Source: Alcanivorax sp. DG881 (GTDB lineage: Bacteria; Pseudomonadota; Gammaproteobacteria; Pseudomonadales; Alcanivoracaceae). Taken from it: a DNA stretch of 64,000 nucleotides. Below, piece by piece: positions 13,501-19,229 of this stretch. The notes under the pieces were generated by a model. That model did no database searches, was not told the DNA's origin, and saw nothing but the letters and a program-made list of their open reading frames with translations. A program made the translations under genes and the position numbers. Numbering within the stretch: position 1 is the first letter of the stretch; each line of letters begins with the position of its first letter. Location of the stretch: positions 1,472,449 through 1,536,448 of the forward strand of contig NZ_DS989915.1 in the NCBI RefSeq assembly GCF_000155615.1, read 5' to 3'.

Positions 13501-15374
13501 CCGGTGGAGCCGGAGGTGTAGATCACATAGGCGAGCTGGTCCGGGTGCGGTTCGTTGTCGAGGGTCTGGGCAGAAAAGGCATCCAGTGACAACGCATCCA
13601 CCGCAATCGGTGTCACCGTTTCCACGCTTGGCAGCGAAGGAGCCAGGCCCGATTCAGTGAGCAAAAGCTCTGTGCCACTGTCTTCCAGCATGTAGCACAA
13701 TCGGTCCGCAGGATAAGCCGGATCCAGTGGCAGGAAAGCGCCGCCGGCTTTCATCACGGCGATAAAGGCTTCCACCATGGTGACGCCACGCTCAAAGGAC
13801 ACGCCGACCACGTCATCCGGTTTCACACCTTGTGCGATAAGATAACGGGCCAATTGATTAGAACGTGCTTCCAATTCGGCAAACGACACACGGGCATCTC
13901 CGTGCACCAGCGCAATGGCATCGCCCTGTTTCGCGGCCTGCTGTGAAAACAAAGACACAAAACTATGCGCTTGCCACTGGCCAGCCCCCTGCCCCCAACG
14001 CTCCAGCATGACCTGATCATCCGGCACCAGCGCCGCACTCTCGGTGAGTGGCAACGCTGGCGACTGCAACCACTGCTCCAGCACCTGCTCAAACGCCACC
14101 ACCATTTTCCCGGCAAAGGCATCATCAAGAATGCCGTCACCGTGAACCAACCGTAACGTCAGGCCATCGTGCTCATCCGGCCAGGCATCCAGCACCAGAT
14201 CAAACGGCGTTTCCGTTACGGGCAGGTCTTCCACCCGCGCCATCAGGTTACCCAGATTCAGACTTAATCCTTTGCCCTGTTGGCGATAATTGAACGCCAC
14301 CTGGAACAAGGGATGACTGCCTGAACTGCGGGAATCGCTCAAGGCATCAACAATTTTTTCAAAGGGAAGATCGCGATTTTTTTTAGCGTCGTTCAAGGCA
14401 CTGTGGATCTGTGCAATCCAATCACTGACGGACAGCTCAGGGGAAACATGGCCCTGCACCACCAGGTTGTTCACGAAAAAACCCACCAGAAACTGGTTAC
14501 TGCCTTTACGGTTGGCACTGGGGACGCCAACGCGAATCTGCGGTTGCCCCGACACCCGAAACAACAGGTACTGCAACACGGCAAGCAATACGGTAAAACG
14601 GCTGACGCCCTGCGCCCGGGCAAAATCTTTCAGGGTTTGCGTCTGCCTGGCAGACAGGGAGAAGTCCTGAAAACGGGCACCACTGGAGGCACCGGACGGT
14701 TGTGACAGGCGGGGCAAAGCCAGGGGTTCGCCTTCATGTTGCAGTGTGTCGATCCAGTAACCCCGCTGCGCCCGGGCATCGTCACTGGCGAGCCATTCAG
14801 CTTCTGTTTCGACCAGATCCAGATAGGTATTTTTCAGCGGCGGCAGGTTCGGTGTCAGCCCATCACGCAAGGCACTATAGGCAAACAGAAACTCCTGCAT
14901 GAACACGCCCAACGACCAGGCGTCGCCGACAATATGATGCAACGAGATCAGCAGCACATGCCGTTGCTCGCTCAGCCTGACCAGCCGGTAACGCAGCAGC
15001 GACTCGGTTTCCAGATCAAACGGTTTCGCATTATGCTCGCGGCCCAACCGGTAGGCTGCCGCTTCCGGGTCTGCCTCGTTGCTGACATCCTCGACCTGCA
15101 GCACCCTGTCCACGTGCGACGCGATCCTCTGCCAACCCTGACCATCCCGCTCGGAAAATTCCACACGCAATATCGCCTGCCGGGCCACCACATAATTCAT
15201 GGTCTGCTCAAGCGCTTGCGGATTCAGCTCGCCGTCCAGCCACAGCATGCCCCCCAGGTTATAGGCCGTGCTCTGCGGTGAAAGCCGCGTAAATAGCCAC
15301 AGACGTTGCTGTGAAGAGGAAAGCGGGGTCCAGTCGGCCCCCGGGCGCGCGTTCTCGATGGCAGACCCGGTCAT
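4524..15374 (-). CDS. Three-module NRPS (C-A-T-E, C-A-T, C-A-T), amphibactin-type
   Basis: A 3616-residue NRPS. Approximate domains are C1 15-440 (HHIVGDAWS), A1 460-970, T1 LGGDS, E1 1065-1500 ([13 protein letters not shown]), C2 1520-1960 (HHILMDGWS, expected to take a D-configured donor because it follows E), A2 1970-2480, T2 LGGHS, C3 2560-3000 (HHIIGDGVS), A3 3010-3510, T3 LGGHS. An acidic tail ends in DLLDDLEDL and may dock to the next NRPS. Pocket residues read D-G-E-C-T-G-G-V-T in A1 and A2 (probably a basic residue) and D-V-W-H-I-S-L-I-D in A3, close to the known serine code DVWHLSLIDK. With the following module the order X-X-Ser-X matches amphibactin (three N-hydroxy-N-acetylornithines and one Ser), for which C1 would be the fatty-acylating starter domain. 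Modular architecture is certain; the product is inference. The start has an AAGGAG site. Confidence 0.95.
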   Translation of the reverse strand: MTGSAIENARPGADWTPLSSSQQRLWLFTRLSPQSTAYNLGGMLWLDGELNPQALEQTMNYVVARQAILRVEFSERDGQGWQRIASHVDRVLQVEDVSNEADPEAAAYRLGREHNAKPFDLETESLLRYRLVRLSEQRHVLLISLHHIVGDAWSLGVFMQEFLFAYSALRDGLTPNLPPLKNTYLDLVETEAEWLASDDARAQRGYWIDTLQHEGEPLALPRLSQPSGASSGARFQDFSLSARQTQTLKDFARAQGVSRFTVLLAVLQYLLFRVSGQPQIRVGVPSANRKGSNQFLVGFFVNNLVVQGHVSPELSVSDWIAQIHSALNDAKKNRDLPFEKIVDALSDSRSSGSHPLFQVAFNYRQQGKGLSLNLGNLMARVEDLPVTETPFDLVLDAWPDEHDGLTLRLVHGDGILDDAFAGKMVVAFEQVLEQWLQSPALPLTESAALVPDDQVMLERWGQGAGQWQAHSFVSLFSQQAAKQGDAIALVHGDARVSFAELEARSNQLARYLIAQGVKPDDVVGVSFERGVTMVEAFIAVMKAGGAFLPLDPAYPADRLCYMLEDSGTELLLTESGLAPSLPSVETVTPIAVDALSLDAFSAQTLDNEPHPDQLAYVIYTSGSTGKPKGVSLTHAGLTMHVQTIGERYGMTPDDVELQFASISFDGAVERWTVPLAFGSRVVIRDQQLWSAEQCCEVLKNEGVTVACFPPSYMGPLLDWIEQEKPALKVRSWTLGGEAFTRETFERMQHVLKPQRILNGYGPTETVVTPMLWAAYEGDSLTSAYAPIGTAVGPRTLYVLDQDLNRVPFGVAGELYIGNEVGLARGYHQRPDLTAERFLPDPFGEPGERMYRTGDLVKYRDDGVMEYLGRVDQQVKIRGFRIELGEIESQLLGHEPIREAAVVAQPSPAGDRLVGYVVLRGPIVIDNILAALAGSLPDYMVPSQLIVLEALPLTPAGKVDRKALPAPQWQTASEGDAPQTDNEQTLATIWQQLLGRETVSRDDNFFALGGDSILALQVVSRARQQGLALTPRDLFEQPVLSQQAAVAQPVTVNTASQEPLAGLLSLLPIQQRFIEQRGLSACNQYLRFSIQKPFDAAVLEQALQLLVAQHDALRLQFDVSDSATAQCVPAASAPLLKTMDSNDSAAIEAQMVAVQRSLNPAQGKLLGALYVTGDTPQRDNPQLLLTIHHLAVDGVSWRILLEDFFFACEQIEQGGNASLPRKTHNLSDWREALDQQWLPQAELALPYWQSVCEAMPPLFNGLKFNGSQPDQASHFVRETDAQTLRRWQHSADRYASLNLEEFLLIALSQALAEYCDRRVLRIHRESHGRTASDTALDLSRTVGWFTSLYPQRLDCADDLATTIKQQKEQLREPAQGGLGYGLLVQQGKLAGGDHRLDVLFNYLGQFRHDDLPGVSLMDAGLWQEADAPTDAPLVINADQQNGKLRIRADVDGVTLSGEQGAVLVDQWLQQCERLARHCDSRAPVLTPADVPLASLDQAQLDSLAHRPEQILPLSPLQAGLLFHSQLSDSNSTYVNQLVLPLTGVEPTRMRQAWQALLERHGVLRTSLLPATLSDTRHQAVWSAQQVALPWLEKDLRDVGESALDDWCQHRLQTGFDLQAAPLWRVDLLRTSKQTWQCVLTLHHILMDGWSTGVLLSELMALYHDKTLPAAPKGYADYLGWLQQQDRGATREFWQQYLSPVQMPTRLVEAVGTPDKGAFRRHPIEFDAATSDALRKAARDKGLTINTLVQAAWARVLGRFTGQQRVVFGNTVAGRPAELAGSDSMLGLFINTLPMTVPLNGEQSIAHWLRQLQADNASLREQGHAPLFEVQQDAGWGGEGLFDTLLVFENYPLDESLLGSEHSELQLGTPTSHEFTHYPLTVAVLPGDHLQMLFAHDSAALPVALVDRMASAFKRTLLALSHVDDVPLAELDALGDDEPRLQQWSQGEGEWHAASFLSLFSQQAAEQGEAIALVHGDTRVSFVQLESRANQLARYLIEQGVQPDDVVGVSFERGVTMIEAFLAVMKAGGAFLPLDPGYPSDRLHYMLEDSDAKLLLTSSGLVETLPRVDAVKPIAVNELSLDVFSAQSLDSEPHPDQLAYVIYTSGSTGKPKGVSLTHAGLTMHVQTIGERYGMTPDDVELQFASISFDGAVERWTVPLAFGSRVVIRDQQLWSAQQTCDALQKEGVTIACIPPSYMGPLLDWIEQTQPPLKVRSWTLGGEAFTRETFERMQQVLKPQRILNGYGPTETVVTPMLWAAYEGDSLSSAYAPIGTAVGPRKLYVLDQDLNRVPVGVAGELYIGNEVGLARGYHQRPDLTAERFLPDPFGEPGERMYRTGDLVKYRDDGVMEYLGRVDQQVKIRGFRIELGEIESRLLAHPQVREAVVLAQPSPGGNRLVGYLVPRGPLSTDALMAELVTEFPDYMVPGQLLVLEAMPLTPAGKVNRKALPLPQWQAGSSGEAPQTDNEMILAAIWQSLLGLESVSRDDHFFNLGGHSLLAVQMVNRLRHQHQLDLPLNRIFEQPLLKQCALLCQSVDAMPAIQPVPRHGDLPCSAAQRRLWFVQQLEPENGAYHMPLALEVRGELHRDALQQAVGTLVANHESLRTRFIEVGGEPRQRILDAGTVAIEWQDLSEETGADAAARSHQHEALQHEALTRPFDLAADDLLRVQVLKLSAQRYHLLLVQHHIIGDGVSMQLLLTELSELYQRAHQGETLAANPAAIQYADYAAWQQQWLDSDEARAQTQWWVEQLGDGGEPLALPTDFPRGGLPGKESGGARLPMPISDAQLAQLKQRASELGSTVSTLLLSVWQTLLHRYSGQPQVRVGVPVAGRLLAETETLQGCFINTLVIPASYHQPQTFAQQVAATQQFIGAAQGRQALPFEMLVEALGVDRSLDRHPLFQVVFNHQRLSQTFAPQWPQAVITPFDPGAAGAQFELALDILEDDEQLQGFIGYATALFKPETIERLRNHFFILLGALLNDPQQRLSDASLLTANEVAAGQDFNRTEKDWGDFTAVPKRLGQQAARTPDAIALSMGEQQLSYAELERKVNQLANRLRRAGVKEDVRVAIGLPRSLELVIGILAITRAGGAYVPLDPGYPQDRLAYILDASSPALLLTHSELLESWPQGVPMWCLDELDVSDQPVTPPAVQWHPDQAIYVIYTSGSTGKPKGVLNTQAALENRLLWMQNAYPLQAADCVLQKTPFSFDVSVWEFFWPLMVGARLAVAPPQAHGDPQWLQQVMADEDVTTLHFVPSMLKAFVDATGLQRLPQLKRLICSGEALDMELQKAVFASRNDVELHNLYGPTEAAIDVSFWQCRSLEREEKEKPADGHTVPIGAPISNIQLHVLDTDLNPVPRGVPGELYLGGTGLARGYFARPDLTADRFLPNPFGEPGSRMYRTGDQVRQRDDGIIDYLGRLDHQVKIRGLRIELGEIEQQLKQLPEVNDAVVVAHHSDAGDQLVAYVSADSDNRDGWRQSLAEALPEYMVPSLFMVLEALPLSPNGKLDRKALPEPQWQAREYRAPQTDTEQQLASLWEELLGQSPVGLDDNFFALGGHSLLATRVVATLRDRWSVDVPLRALFEADTLQALAALVDEHNGDAKQQEQDDLSAMADLLDDLEDL
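8040..9525 (-). repeat. Long repeat: A2 domain copy
   Basis: The DNA of adenylation domain 2 is highly similar to that of A1 and of the single-module NRPS A domain. The adjoining carrier domain (LGGHS type) is different, so the similarity covers the A domain only. Limits were judged by eye. Confidence 0.7.
12289..13965 (-). repeat. Long near-identical repeat: A1-T1 region
   Basis: This is the partner of the repeat at about 1338-3010. The similarity includes the linker, the carrier domain with LGGDS and the start of the following linker, and then drops away inside the epimerization domain. Limits were judged by eye. Confidence 0.8.
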
Positions 15375-15413
15375 ATCAGCTCCTTGCCGTTAATGCAGAC
15401 GCAAGAGAAAGAA

Positions 15414-15617
15414 TCAGGACGCTTGCGCATCCCGCAGGCGGCGTGGACGCTGGTCTGTCCAGGTCTGATTGATATGCTCAAGGCATTCGCTCTTGTTGCC
15501 GGTCACGCCGACGGCTTGCCAGCCCGCCGGGACAGGACGGTAGGTCGGCCAGATGCTGTACTGCTCCTGATCATTCATGACGACAGTGAATTCCGTTTCG
15601 GGATTATCAATACTCAT
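15414..15617 (-). CDS. MbtH-like NRPS chaperone
   Basis: A 67-residue MbtH-family protein. These proteins bind adenylation domains and are needed for their folding or activity. The family signature is visible: N-x-E-x-Q-x-S-x-W-P (NDQEQYSIWP), followed by P-x-G-W (PAGW) and the W-T-D-x-R-P segment (WTDQRPRRLR). The ATG at 15617 was chosen because it follows a GAGGAAG site and gives the normal family length; a longer in-frame extension upstream is not conserved. It lies 39 bp upstream of the large NRPS and downstream of the exporter gene, so it is probably cotranscribed with both. Confidence 0.95.
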   Translation of the reverse strand: MSIDNPETEFTVVMNDQEQYSIWPTYRPVPAGWQAVGVTGNKSECLEHINQTWTDQRPRRLRDAQAS

Positions 15618-15712
15618 GGCTTCCTCGCCGTTGACAGGATTGAGAAAAAAATTGAGAGAAAAGCGCGCCGGAGCCGATAGCCCGGGCGCACAAAGCACGA
15701 TTATCAGACGCC

Positions 15713-17371
15713 CTAAACACCCGCTTCGCGTAATACCTGAACACTCTCTCGAGCGGCCAGATCATCCATTTCTTCCAGCTGGCCACTTTCCATTTTCAGC
15801 AAGCGATCAGCGCGATCGAAATAATGATCGTCGTGGGTAATGGCAATGATGGTCTTGCCGGCGGCTTGCAGGCGCGGCAACAGCTCGAGATAAAAGAATT
15901 GCCGGAATTGTGGATCCTGGTCCGCCGCCCACTCATCCAGCAACAAGCAGTCCCGGTTTTCCATCACCGCCATCAGCAGGGCCAAACGTTTGCGCTGCCC
16001 CTGGGAAAAACGAATATCGCTGAGGCGGCCATCTTGCTGGCGCACCTTGTGCTGCATGCCCAGCGTGGCCAGCCAGGCATCCACATCCGCCGCCGCCACT
16101 TCCGCTCCATCGCCTTTCAGTAACCGGCTGAATAGATGGAAATCCGTGAACACCGACGAAAACAGCTGCCGGAATGCCACCCGGTTCGCCTCGGTAACAA
16201 GCTCGCCATCCACCCGTAGCTCACCCTGCTGAGGCCGGTAAAGCCCGGTGAGTAAACGGGCAAAGGTGCTTTTGCCACTGCCATTTCCGCCTTGCACGAA
16301 AATCAGCTCGCCACGGCGAATGGTGAGATCCAGCGGTCCGACCGCAAAACCCGGCGCGCCGTCCTGATCCGGATAGTGATAACGCACTCCTTGCAGGCTG
16401 AGCGTATTGAAGCCTGCCAGCGTGTCGCCGCCCGCCTGCAGATCCGCCGTATCGTCGGCCAGCTCAAGGCCGGTCAGTTTGCGCAGGGACACCCGCGCAG
16501 CCAGCAAAGTGGGCAACGCCGCCACCGCGCCAATCAAAGGCGTGCGCAACAGCAAGATGGTCAGTGCAAAAATGGAAGCGGTATTGGCGTCTGCCCAGCC
16601 ACGCCCTGCGGCGAGATAGAACAGCACCCCGATCAGGGCCAACACCAGGACGTTGGCCAGGTTGCCGGCCAGTCCGTTGCAGATATCTGCGCGGGTCACA
16701 TGGTCACGGTAACCGCGGGCATGGCCATCGAATTCTTCATCAAAAAAACGCGCCGCACGGGGCCGGTTCAGTGCCAACTCCTTGCGACCATCAATCATGG
16801 ATTGATAGTCCTGATAAAGATGGTCATCACCTTCACGGACCTTGCCCACATGGAAATTGATACGCCCGACCAGCCAGATGCCCATGACCGCCGTCCCCAG
16901 CAGCCAGGCCACCGTGACAGCGAACAACCCCGGCGCCAGCCAGGCCAGCCACCCCAGGGCCGCCACGCTAAGCGCGGCGCCGTAGACCAGCTCTGGCAAA
17001 TGCACAAAGGCGATTGTCAGGTTACGCAGGTCGGTGCTCAGCGCCGCCAGCAGGTGCGGCCCGCCCACCTTTTCCAGTTGCTCGATGTCCGTGGCCAGCA
17101 CACGGCGCACCAGGTCCCGACGCAGGCCGTACACCATCCGGTGCCCCAGCACATGCAGGGTCACCTGGGCGGCCGTGGCCGTGGCCAACAGCGCCACCAG
17201 CAGCAAGGCAAACTGGAACAGCACCACCGGCAAGTCCGCGCCACCGGCCAGCAATCGCTGACTGATAAACGCCAATACCGCCACACTCAATACCGCACTC
17301 AACACACTGAGCACGGCCACCGCCGCGAAGGCTTTCTTTCTACGGGAAAATAACAGGCCCATGAGGGTCAT
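15713..17371 (-). CDS. Cyclic-peptide/siderophore ABC exporter (PvdE/SyrD type)
   Basis: An ABC transporter with a fused membrane domain and ATPase. The N-terminal about 310 residues hold about six hydrophobic segments. The C-terminal ATPase has Walker A (GGNGSGKST), a signature-like segment FSQGQRKRLAL, Walker B (CLLLDEWAADQD) and the switch His (AITHDD). This matches the PvdE/SyrD/YojI family, which moves peptide siderophore precursors or lipopeptides across the inner membrane. The ATG at 17371 was preferred over an ATG 51 bp upstream because it lies about 12 bp after AAGGAGG and gives a start close to the first membrane helix. It is the first gene of the NRPS operon and lies just downstream of a Fur-box candidate, which supports a role in siderophore export. 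The substrate is not proven. Confidence 0.9.
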   Translation of the reverse strand: MTLMGLLFSRRKKAFAAVAVLSVLSAVLSVAVLAFISQRLLAGGADLPVVLFQFALLLVALLATATAAQVTLHVLGHRMVYGLRRDLVRRVLATDIEQLEKVGGPHLLAALSTDLRNLTIAFVHLPELVYGAALSVAALGWLAWLAPGLFAVTVAWLLGTAVMGIWLVGRINFHVGKVREGDDHLYQDYQSMIDGRKELALNRPRAARFFDEEFDGHARGYRDHVTRADICNGLAGNLANVLVLALIGVLFYLAAGRGWADANTASIFALTILLLRTPLIGAVAALPTLLAARVSLRKLTGLELADDTADLQAGGDTLAGFNTLSLQGVRYHYPDQDGAPGFAVGPLDLTIRRGELIFVQGGNGSGKSTFARLLTGLYRPQQGELRVDGELVTEANRVAFRQLFSSVFTDFHLFSRLLKGDGAEVAAADVDAWLATLGMQHKVRQQDGRLSDIRFSQGQRKRLALLMAVMENRDCLLLDEWAADQDPQFRQFFYLELLPRLQAAGKTIIAITHDDHYFDRADRLLKMESGQLEEMDDLAARESVQVLREAGV

Positions 17372-17422
17372 GAGGGATGTCCGCCTCCTTGGACAGGGAA
17401 GAGCAAATAAAGAGAATCGCAA

Positions 17423-17437
17423 TGATATTGATTCTTA
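17423..17437. promoter_or_regulatory. Candidate Fur box upstream of the NRPS operon
   Basis: The sequence TGATATTGATTCTTA matches the 7-1-7 Fur consensus TGATAATNATTATCA at 12 of 14 defined positions. It lies in an AT-rich stretch 52 bp upstream of the exporter start, in a window that is otherwise GC-rich. Fur with iron would repress the siderophore operon. It could also act on the divergent TetR gene, whose start is 136 bp away. Confidence 0.65.
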
Positions 17438-17572
17438 TTTATATATCAACCTTATTTTCGTGCGGTTAATCCCGTTTTTGCCTGTCCGTCTCTTTCTTCA
17501 CATTGGTGCGTATCGCCATTGCCGGAAAGTGTCCTGCTCAATACCATTCAGTGACAGAACAGGACTTATTTC

Positions 17573-18184
17573 ATGACTCAGCAGATCACCACACGCGGCC
17601 AGCGACGGCGCCAGGCATTGCTTGATGCCGCCACACACACCTTTCTCCAGCACGGTTATGCGCGCACTACGCTGGACATGATCATTGCCGAGGCGGGTGG
17701 GTCGCGGCGTAGTCTGTATGAGTATTTTGGCGACAAACGCGGCCTGTTCGGCGCGGTGATCACTCACCATGCCCACAAGATGGTTCACGATATCCGTAGC
17801 CTGGAGCTGGACGAACTGCCGGCCCGGGAAGGCCTGGAACGGCTGGGGCACGCTTTTTTCAACGCGCTGACGGACCCGGTCAACCTGGAGTTATACCGGT
17901 TATTGATTGCAGAGGGTTCAGCCTTTGCCGAACTCGGGCAAACCGTTTACGAAGCCGGGCCCCACATGCTGCAGGAGCAGTTACTGCTCTACCTTCAGTG
18001 CCTTCACGACCGCGGGCAGCTCCCCGGCGCCGAACCCAGCCCCCATGCCGCCCGGCAGTTTTTTGGCATGATCAAGGCCGATTTCCAGCTCTGCGCCCTG
18101 CTGGCCCCCAGCCAGCTTCCCGACGAAACCGCGATCACCGCACACATCCAAAGCTGTGTGGCTCTTTTGTTGGACAACCACTAG
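17573..18184 (+). CDS. TetR/AcrR-family transcriptional regulator
   Basis: A 203-residue regulator. Residues about 10-58 form the TetR helix-turn-helix (ALLDAATHTFLQHGYARTTLDMIIAEAGGSRRSLYEYFGDK, shown in parts). The C-terminal half resembles the AefR-like ligand-binding domain (LYRLLIAEG, FFGMI). An AGGAC site sits 8 bp before the ATG. It is divergent from the siderophore exporter, across the region with the Fur box, so it may respond to iron or control the NRPS operon; neither is shown. A six-base inverted repeat, GTCCTG at 17531 and CAGGAC at 17560, sits just before the gene and could be its own operator. Confidence 0.88.
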   Translation: MTQQITTRGQRRRQALLDAATHTFLQHGYARTTLDMIIAEAGGSRRSLYEYFGDKRGLFGAVITHHAHKMVHDIRSLELDELPAREGLERLGHAFFNALTDPVNLELYRLLIAEGSAFAELGQTVYEAGPHMLQEQLLLYLQCLHDRGQLPGAEPSPHAARQFFGMIKADFQLCALLAPSQLPDETAITAHIQSCVALLLDNH

Positions 18185-18290
18185 TCTCGCCATTGGCACC
18201 ACCTGTCTGCCCGGTATACATTGTAGATATCCGTCACCCTGGCCTTGGGGGCTAAGATGGCAATATTGATAATGTGACAGGATTCACAAT

Positions 18291-18926
18291 ATGCACAAAT
18301 TGACACTTGCCTTACTGGCAAGTTTTTTGCCGGTTTCGGCCAGCTTTGCCGATGGCATGGACGCACTCTTTCTCAAGCAGGTTTACGCCAACGGAGGCGA
18401 CACCCTTTATTGTCAGGAATCCTTTCAGCCCGGTGATCGCATTTCAGTAGAGCAGATTTACGATGAACGCCGGCTGGCACAGCACTTTGGTTGCCGGAGT
18501 ACTCGTCTTTGCGAAAACAATCCGCAATTCTCCGATATTCGTAAAGACCGCCACGCCCTCTTCCCCGTCACCCGCCGCGCCGAGCTGGACCGCCGGCGAA
18601 CCCTGTTTGGCGATCTGCCGGACACCACAGAAAAAGACAGCAACTGCGGTTACAAACAATCGTTCCAGGTATTCGAGCCCCCGGTCAACGCCAAGGGGGA
18701 CGTGGCCCGGGCCATGCTCTATCTCCACGAACGCTACGAGCTCCCCCTGCTCGGCACCCTGGATATGTACCAACGCTGGAACCAGGAAGACCCGGTCACC
18801 GCCGAAGAGCGCCGCCGCAATAACGTGATTGAGCAACTGCAGGGCAACCGCAACCCCTTCATCGACGAGCCCGACCGCGCACAAAGCCTGCAAGGCAGCT
18901 CACCATTAAATATGCAGTTTCCGTAG
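18291..18926 (+). CDS. Secreted endonuclease I (EndA/Dns family)
   Basis: A 211-residue protein with a signal peptide (MHKLTLALLASFLPVSASFA). Family features are Y-C-Q-E early on, the KGDVARAMLYL block, the W-x-x-E-D-P-V segment (WNQEDPVTAEERRRNNVI) and QGNRNPFIDEP near the end. These match the endonuclease I family of periplasmic or secreted nucleases that cut DNA non-specifically. The R-x-x-x-E-H-x-V-P type catalytic stretch is hard to recognise here (QHFGCRSTRLCENN), so activity is less certain than the fold. There are five cysteines in the mature part, probably forming disulphides. It stands alone between a regulator and an intergenic repeat. Confidence 0.8.
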   Translation: MHKLTLALLASFLPVSASFADGMDALFLKQVYANGGDTLYCQESFQPGDRISVEQIYDERRLAQHFGCRSTRLCENNPQFSDIRKDRHALFPVTRRAELDRRRTLFGDLPDTTEKDSNCGYKQSFQVFEPPVNAKGDVARAMLYLHERYELPLLGTLDMYQRWNQEDPVTAEERRRNNVIEQLQGNRNPFIDEPDRAQSLQGSSPLNMQFP

Positions 18927-18927
18927 C

Positions 18928-18962
18928 AGAGACGCGGAGAGACGCAGCACGCTTCATGCAGC
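18928..18962 (+). repeat. Dispersed repeat family 1, copy 1
   Basis: The segment contains AGAGACGC twice and then CAGCACGCT, starting two bases after the endonuclease stop codon. Related copies follow pldA (28279) and thrS (63833), and an inverted copy lies at 19193. Confidence 0.55.
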
Positions 18963-19069
18963 AGGCAACAACACGTCGCAAGACCGGGTAAACCCTATCT
19001 TCCTGTGCTACGCGCTGAAGGGAATGGGATGCGGATTGGAGTGAATAACACGCTTTTCACCGTTTGATT

Positions 19070-19145
19070 GGCTTATCGCGAATATTCCGCACTTTGCCAA
19101 ACGCCAGGGAGCCTGACGTAAAACCCATCGCCTGAGAGGCTGCCG
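19070..19145 (+). repeat. Dispersed repeat family 2, copy A
   Basis: Shared blocks with 52167-52251, in the same order, are GGCTTATCGCG, CACTTTGC, ACGC, GCCTGACG, AAAAC and CTGAGAGGC. The spacers vary in sequence and, in one place, by 6 bp. No gene occupies either copy. Conserved blocks with variable spacers suggest a structured RNA or a small non-autonomous element. Confidence 0.6.
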
Positions 19146-19156
19146 TGATGAACCAT

Positions 19157-19191
19157 AAAAAAACCGCACCCTTGAGGGGTGCGGTTTTTTT
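19157..19191. terminator. Bidirectional rho-independent terminator
   Basis: The stem CCGCACCC/GGGTGCGG with a short loop is flanked by an A run on the left and a T run on the right, so it can work in both directions. It serves the endonuclease (plus) and the acyl-CoA dehydrogenase (minus). Confidence 0.9.
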
Positions 19192-19192
19192 A

Positions 19193-19226
19193 ATGCGTGC
19201 GGCGTGTTGCGTGCCACATGCAGCGG
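19193..19226 (-). repeat. Dispersed repeat family 1, inverted copy
   Basis: The reverse complement contains CGCAACACGCCGCACGCAT, which differs at one base from the core of the copy after pldA (CGCAACACGCTGCACGCAT). It sits between the terminator and the acyl-CoA dehydrogenase stop. Confidence 0.6.
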
Positions 19227-19229
19227 CCT

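Larger units (their letters stand above)
18927..19229. other. Intergenic region with two repeat types and a terminator
   Basis: This 303-bp gap between convergent genes has no convincing gene. It holds a GACGC-rich repeat directly after the endonuclease stop, a copy of a second dispersed element (19070-19145), a strong terminator (19157-19191) and an inverted copy of the first repeat (19193-19226). Confidence 0.7.
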
